Of a DNA stretch of 64,000 bases, positions 58,301 to 64,000 are shown piece by piece (position 1 is the stretch's first letter; each line of letters begins with the position of its first letter). The position numbers and the translations under genes were made by a program. Below the pieces are notes generated by a model, which ran no database searches, had not been told where the DNA came from, and worked only from the letters and a program-made list of their open reading frames with translations. Origin of the DNA: Sanguinoderma infundibulare (lineage: Eukaryota > Basidiomycota > Agaricomycetes > Polyporales > Polyporaceae); contig JAVLRN010000001.1 in the NCBI GenBank assembly GCA_032821775.1, positions 1,798,001 through 1,862,000 on the forward strand. The letters run 5' to 3'.

Positions 58301-59217
58301 TCGCATGTCGCAGGAGAGAAGACTCCCCGGCGCTCAACGGGGTAGGTGTCGTTGTAAACGCGGACGTGGGCTGCATCGGCGAACTTTCGGAAAGTGCGAA
58401 GATCTTCGGTGGACCGGCACTCCAGACGGATGGCGAGAGAGATGTAGGGCGCGATGTGCACGTGATCATCGCCATCGTCGAAGGAAGACCACCGTTGACG
58501 AGTAGGAGCATTCGGGGATGACGATAGAACGCTCGTCAACACACTGATCGTCGATTCCGACTCGAATGCGGGAGGATGAATAAGGGAAAAGAAGATTACT
58601 GGCTGTCGGGAGGCATCATCTTCAGTGGCGGCCACGTAGTAGACGGTGTTGGCCCGGATAGCGATGATACGCGTATCCGAGAACAGACCGCCTTGGTCCA
58701 TACGGATACGGAACTCTCGACGTTCTCCATCGAAAACAAGGCTAGCACGGCATGTCTTCTCCCACTCGACGGAATAGACTTGATCTCGACATTCGCAGCC
58801 AAATTGGATAGTGGAGACGTCGACCTGCAGCGCCCGTAGTTCGGCCTCCATCTGCTCCCGTGCATGCGCCTCCCTGGGGTCTTGAAAGAGTGTCCTGCGA
58901 ATACGCTCGAGAACTTCCGGGCGGACGGGCCGATTGCTGGTAAGAAACTGGACGCGCGTGGTGTCGATAATCAAGAAATGGCGAGGAGAGGATCCTCCGT
59001 ACAATTCCAGGAAACGAGACGCTATGATGTTGGATGGAAGGGTCAATGCGCCGGTTCGCCAAGGCCCTCGCTTCCTCTGATTGAACAGGTAGATATCGAA
59101 GTTGAAAAGCGCGTCCGTCGGATTCCTGAACGGGAGCGCATGGAGAATATTGGCAAGCTCTAGCTTGAGCTTGGTATCCGAGGTAGAAGCTGGAATGCTC
59201 TTCATGTAGATTTCCAT
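55378..59217 (-). CDS. Cellular RNA-dependent RNA polymerase (RNA silencing), copy B
   Basis: Four exons (59217-56607, 56551-56355, 56300-55722, 55665-55378; lengths 2611, 197, 579 and 288) total 3,675 nt and 1,224 residues. Exon count, splice phases and lengths mirror copy A, so the two arose by tandem duplication. The start ATG 59217 (MEIYMKSIPAS) aligns with the copy A start; an extension upstream has no ATG support. Core motifs are GPFPERSNRVMRTYFRNQ, CFTDGVGTISPQLAKDIW, RLQGSKGMLSVDYTLTG and the catalytic GGGDLDGDLYNV (aspartates at 883, 885, 887). The residue after the motif is Leu where copy A has Glu. The stretch LAYSQSALKEHAVWFVKPF is identical in both, although codons differ. It is presumably a second dsRNA-synthesising enzyme of RNA silencing; division of labour with copy A is unknown. 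Confidence 0.95.
56502..56516 (-). other. Catalytic DLDGD motif of RdRP copy B
   Basis: The 15 bases encode Asp-Leu-Asp-Gly-Asp inside GGGDLDGDLYNV, at the same residue numbers as in copy A. All three metal-binding aspartates are kept, so copy B is not an obvious pseudogene. Confidence 0.95.
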
Positions 59218-60208
59218 ATTGGGGCAAGTCCTGTGCAATATATTTCATGTCAGTCCAAGCATGAGCGCGAATAGAGATGTAATCGGGATTATACTGGTAA
59301 GAGTTCGCCAATATCCATGAAACGTGGTACTCACCAAGGAGGTCAGTGAGCCCGTAACGAAGATACTTGTCTCTCTACGATGCGGAGGGGGATCAGGAGG
59401 CAGTTGGGGGAGGTCAAGGACTGCAACGGAAGCTTCCTGAAACACATGAAGATATCGATCCGTCGAGTACCGCAGCACACATAACACTGCACAGTCGCAT
59501 GACACCGGAACAGCGGCTTCAGATAACTTTAACTTATGGACCATAAAGTCGCCTTCTCCTGCCACTCGAGGCGAACGACAGTGCTATCAGATACTAAATC
59601 CGACAACTACATACTCACATGAAGACAGGGGAACAGCTGGGCGCAATCTGCTTCTAAGCTTCGTACGGTGAGATTCAGGGGGAAAAGAAGTTGCCTCCGG
59701 GGAAAAGCTGCTTTAATTCTCTCCGGCCAGATGATATCTTGTCTTCAATCAACGTCTGGAGTGCACTCAGCTAACGCAAAACAACCATGAGGAGCAACTT
59801 ACCACGTCCTGAATGAACCTATTTCGCTCAAACTCTCCTCTAATCCATGAAATCGTCTCCAGCCTTGTAGGTCTATCGGGTATCGCTGAACGTCGGTTTA
59901 GCAAAGTGGAGTGAACGGGGCGGGCTGCTAGACAGTTACATTTTGTCGCTCTGATGGCCTGACGGTATAGATTCAGCGCGCGTTGCTTGAGAATAAAATG
60001 CTTTAAGGTCAAATGTTGCATGAGTGGTAACGAGCAGGGTGCGAGACTACTGCAGTGGTTGAGCTGAAGGTGAACCAGCTGCCAGTCGAGGGGCGGCACA
60101 CGGGCGCTTGGGCCGAGTATTGATGCGCTTGAGCTGACACCAAAAAGGTCAAACTTGTCTCCACCGCAGATCCTCCTCTCCCGCCTTCCTCCCCATCTAC
60201 TCTCCGGT
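59218..60208. promoter_or_regulatory. Divergent intergenic region, RdRP copy B / eIF4E-binding gene
   Basis: Just under 1 kb separates two outward-facing genes. Small minus-strand open frames (59565-59245 and 60099-59767) have no recognisable content and no good splice path into the RdRP start. A noncoding 5' exon of copy B is possible. Confidence 0.45.
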
Positions 60209-63200
60209 ATGGCCTCTCAGGACGTGATTTCCCCTCCTTCAGACTCCAACGCAGAAACAACGAACCCACCAGCAAGCGCCGTAGACGATGTTGCTGAAGC
60301 TGTCGCTAAAGTCTCTTTACAAGACGAGGTGGCGGCGGATGTCAACGAGAAAACCATTGAAACGCCCCGCCCTCTCAGAGTGTACCCTCGCCACGAACTA
60401 CTCCATCTGTCTAAGTCTCCGCTTGTTGACCTTCCCGATGGAATGCCGTCTTTCAAAGACTGGTTCGGGTGCGTCGCAGTCTGGGCGTTGCCATTTTCTG
60501 TATCATAACGAGTCGAGAGCAGTGACTGGAACGAGCAAGTTGGGACCAAGAAGGAATCTGAGACAGCTACAGCATCCAATGTTAGAGATCGTCGGTATGT
60601 CATTCTCGAGCCCGGCAAGGTGTTTGTTCTCATCTTCCTCATTCTAGCTTCCGGAGAGACGCAGATGATGGAGGTGTGTTCAGATCTCCCTTGTCTTCAA
60701 CCCCGCATCCTTAGCCCGCCATGAGCAGACTCTACTCGTACTTCCTTCCGCTCGGGGCTATCTCAGCCCTCGCAAATGGGCAACTTCCGCCATCAACCCA
60801 TCCGTACAACCGACCGTACTGGCGACAAAGATCTCGACCGAGAACGCGAGCGTGATCTTCGCGACCGTGAGGGACAAGAACGGTTGAGAAACGTTAGTCT
60901 CAAGACTTTGCTAGCTGAAGGACTATTTCTAACTGCCATCCAGCTCTCTGATAAATACGACCGTGATCGTCTTGCCCTTTCGTCAACCTCCAATCTTCGT
61001 AACAAGGAACGTGATGCTGCCCCGCATCTCTCTGGCACAACTACGGCACGATTGGGGCAGACGCAAGGGAACGGTCGCCGTGGAGAGGGAAGAGATGCAC
61101 CAAAGAGGAAAGCAGGTGAAAGTAGCGATGACTGGCGAAGAGGTATGTATGCTATGCCTCTCTTCACGACGTCACACTCACACTGTACTGTAGGTGCGGA
61201 TCCAAACCAGACAGGTAGAGATGATAGTAAGTTGCTGCGAATTCGTTATGCTCTTGGTTTCTGAACATTCTTCAGGGACTGACCTCCGTCGAGATCGCGA
61301 CGCTCGTGAGCGGCCCCGTTCGCGAGTGCGTGATACTTCCAGGTCAAGACGAGAGCCATCCAACACAAGGCGTGACCGCGATCGGGATCGCGAGGACCGG
61401 GACCGCCCTCGAGACCGCCGAAACGATGGCGACCGCGACGACCGAAGAGATAGAGACGACAACGGCCGGCGCGATCGCGATCGCGACGACTTTGCACGTC
61501 GTGAGTGGGACGATGGCTTCGACCGCGACCGCGACCGTGATGACCACCGGGATCGTTACGATTACAATCGTCGTGCAAGAGAACGTGATGCTGATCGCGA
61601 CGCCGAAACCGATCGACACTGGAGAGACGATGGTCGCAGGGACGAGCGGATCGCCGCACGGCGGGAACGGGAGGCACGCGAACGGGGCTGGGACCGGTTC
61701 GAAGACCGCGACAGGGAGCGACCTTCTGCCGGTGATGAGCGTGACGCTCGTACCCGTCGGGGGGCAGGACGTGAGCGACGAGTAGGCGGGAATGACGACA
61801 ACAAGGATAGGGAGGAACGGCGGGATCGTGACAAGGACCGCGAAGCCGAGCCTGCTTGGATGGAGACGTACATTCCGACTACTCCTGGCGGCGGCATTCT
61901 TGGTGGCAAGGGTGCTGACGGTGAGCTGGATGGCATCCAGGCATGGAAGAAGGGCATGAAGGAGAAGGAACGCAAGGAGAAGGGTGAAACATCAGATAGT
62001 GCTAAGCCTTCGGAGACGAACGGTGTCTCCGACCCCCAGGAGAATTCATCGACTACTCCCGCCGCGTCTACCACCGAGGCACCCATGGATGAGATTCAGT
62101 TGTTCAAGCTGATGATGAAACGCGAGGCCGAGAAGAAGGAGGGCGACAAGGCCCAAAACGGTCTTGCCAACCACACATTGGCAGAGTCGGGTCCTCCAGA
62201 ACTCTCCAGCAGCTCGTCCCTCCAGAGCCAAAAGGAGGAGGCGACCAATCTTGCAGGTGCGTTGTAGCAATAGGACCTGTGGATCATCCTGACGTGGTCG
62301 AGATAGACGCTGCAATTGTTGCCCAACGTACATCCGATGTCGCAAGGGCACTCCTCACCCAAACACACGAAAACAACAAGTCTTCTCCGCGACCAGATGC
62401 AAACAATGGTATTTTGGCAAGCGGCCTGGCCTCGTTGGAGTCCTCGTCTCGTCCATCCGAGACGTCCAGTCCATCTCTTGACCGTTCGTCGGAGGCTTCA
62501 AGAGCTGTTGGTCCACGCTTGGGTTCGGCTAACCCCGCTGTTCTTTCCTCCGCTGGCCTTCCCGCCCTTCCTCCTGTCGACCTCTCTGTACCCAATGCCT
62601 CCTCCAGTACCTTCAATCCTCCCCCGGGTTCTCGTATGCTGGCCCTCAAGTCACGTGTATCATCAATGAACTCGGGCACGCCACCAGGCATCGCTACCCC
62701 TCATGCACATTCTCTTCAGCCCAGCGCCTCCGGTCTCCCGGCGCACCTGTCGGAAGCAGTTCCCAACGACATACAGTTCGGCGGGCCGCGTATGACCGCT
62801 TCAGACTCATCTCGTGGGATCAGGAGCTTCTCACCGCTCAACGGATCTCAACCTAACATACCTCTGGACGATCTGCGGGACCCTATGTATGCTGGACAAA
62901 TGAACGAGAGCCTCCGACGGGCATCCGGTTCTTCTGCCGCCGAGCGAGCCATCCTCGGTGTCCCCGGAGAAGGTGGCGCGCCGTACGGCGACCTCGGCGG
63001 ACCGCAAGCCGGCGCATTTCCCCAAGGTCTTCCTCTTGACCCGTCTGGGAGCAATGTTCCTGGTGGCGTGGGCTACGCAGCTAACAAAGGGAGCCGGTTC
63101 GCGAAATTCTTCGACCAGAAGACAAGGGAGGTGCAAGTGCAAGGGCAGGGGCAGGTAGGCGGTCCGCGGCTCGCCCAACAAGTTCCGAACATGCCTCCTG

Positions 63201-64000
63201 CCATGCCGCATCCCAACCAGCGACAGGACTCCATCGCACTCGGTGGAATGGGTACGCCCCGGGGAGAACGGACCATGGAGGATATCTTTGCAATGCTACA
63301 AAGCTCAGCGCAGGTCAGCATCTACATTTACGTTTTGATCATTCAATAGTTCATCTGAATTCAGGGTCATCGTGGTTCCCCTCACATGCCTCAGTCCGGC
63401 CGTGGACCCCCAGGCGGCGGTCAATTCCCACAGTCGAATCTTGAACTACAGCTTCTACAGCAACAACAGCAGCAGCTTCACCAGCAGCAGCTCGCGCAGA
63501 ATCGCCTCGACTCCCTCTACGACAGCCGTCTCGACGACAGGAACTTCGTTCCGGACGGCCTCGTACCTGGTCTTCGTCCCGCCCCACCGCGTTCACGGAG
63601 CCGAGGAGACTCCGGTGGCGTCCTGTTCAACGAGCAGATTGACGACCCACTCCATTTCAACGTCCAGCGTCTCGCTCAGCAACGGAACTTGGAACACATG
63701 TACAACGCCCCACTGCCGTCCATGTACAATCAACAGCAGGTGGGGATGCTCCGTAATGGCAGCGGCCTTCCTATGCAACAGGGCCAGCTCCGCGGCGCTT
63801 CGCCCATTTCTAGTCAGAATCCCCTTCAACCTCCGTCGCAGCGGCTTCCTCCTGGTCTCGCGAACCTCGGCGGACGCCCGCCGCACGACCCGTCTCAGTA
63901 TCTCGGTTCTGGCGTCGGCATTCCCGGCGGTCTGCACGGCGCCAGCCCCGCACAGCAAGTGTACAATACCTTTACGCAAGGCGGTCTCGGCTTTAACGGG
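60209..64000 (+). CDS. eIF4E-transporter (4E-T)-like translational repressor, 3' truncated
   Basis: Starts MASQDVISPPSDS and runs past the window end. Early exons are 60209-60468 and 60523-60594, then short ones to about 61140, a long one from about 61277 to 62254, and others. Near residue 53, YPRHELLHL fits the canonical eIF4E-binding motif Y-x4-L-hydrophobic. It is followed by GMPSFKDWFGDWNEQ and later by PKRKAGESSDDWRR, in the order seen in 4E-T. A very Arg/Asp-rich region (about 170 residues) precedes EPAWMETYIPTTPGGGILGG and IQAWKKGMKEKERKEK. The rest is Pro/Ser/Gln-rich with a polyglutamine run near 63430. 4E-T proteins bind the cap protein eIF4E and place mRNAs in P-bodies for repression or decay. 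The family call rests on motif order; a different eIF4E-binding protein is possible. Confidence 0.75.
61270..61800 (+). repeat. Arg/Asp-dipeptide-rich coding repeat
   Basis: Within the eIF4E-binding gene the sequence is built from repeated CGNGAC/CGCGATCG-type units that encode runs such as RRDRDRDREDRDRPRDRR. All three frames stay open over hundreds of bases because of the repeat, which produces spurious alternative frames on both strands. The unit is imperfect, so it reads as low-complexity coding sequence and not as a clean microsatellite. Confidence 0.85.
63424..63510 (+). repeat. CAG/CAA-rich polyglutamine tract
   Basis: Clustered CAG and CAA codons encode a glutamine-rich run (LLQQQQQQLHQQQL) in the same reading frame as the eIF4E-binding protein. 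Mixed CAG/CAA use suggests selection for glutamine rather than pure slippage. Confidence 0.8.

Noticed and set aside
61306..61785. Alternative plus and minus frames in the RD-repeat region
   Set aside because: A hexamer-like repeat keeps several frames open at once. Only the RD/RE frame connects to conserved sequence on both sides.

Overview
The window is nuclear DNA of a filamentous basidiomycete, probably a mushroom-forming agaricomycete. The evidence is dense protein-coding genes on both strands, nearly all split by canonical GT-AG introns of about 45-70 nt, GC-rich coding sequence, and gene families typical of that group (paired RNA-dependent RNA polymerases, DUF6697-like proteins, a Rap1-type BRCT/Myb protein). 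The species cannot be named from sequence alone. I see no rRNA gene, no convincing tRNA gene, no CRISPR array and no intact transposon.

Layout. 0.3-8.3 kb: alginate-lyase-type secreted enzyme (+), Rab5 GTPase (+), alpha-arrestin (-), DUF1764 protein (-). 8.5-16.7 kb: Swi1-type ARID subunit (+), WD40-like protein (-), D-2-hydroxyglutarate dehydrogenase (+). 17-26 kb: Rap1-type telomere protein (+), CDK11/PITSLRE kinase (-), Nup155/Nup170 nucleoporin (+). 26-30 kb: tandem pair of DUF6697-like coiled-coil proteins (+). 30-35.6 kb: Mmm1 of the ERMES tether (-), tubulin-tyrosine-ligase-like protein (+), Rpb8 (+), MARVEL-like membrane protein (-). 35.6-37.9 kb: gene-poor island with a long hairpin and possible gene debris. 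37.9-46.1 kb: a long disordered protein with a four-fold motif (-) and a Sec7-PH ARF exchange factor (-). 46.7-50.4 kb: small NCQ-motif protein (+), Pescadillo (-), SmD2 (+). 50.6-59.2 kb: two tandem, complete RNA-dependent RNA polymerase genes (-). 60.2 kb to the edge: eIF4E-transporter-like translational repressor (+), truncated by the window.

Most genes are single-copy housekeeping functions (chromatin, telomere, splicing, ribosome assembly, transcription, nuclear pore, membrane traffic). They are often arranged head-to-head over roughly 170-250 bp, so several pairs may share promoters. The parts that stand out are the two RdRP genes, which have the same four-exon structure and intact DLDGD catalytic motifs and point to a duplicated RNA-silencing amplifier; the DUF6697-like pair; the BRCT-Myb Rap1 homologue; the repeated helix motif in the 37.9-40.7 kb protein; and the hairpin at 37.2 kb. 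Exon boundaries below were read by eye from splice signals, reading phase and family conservation. They are strongest where summed exon lengths are divisible by three, as noted.
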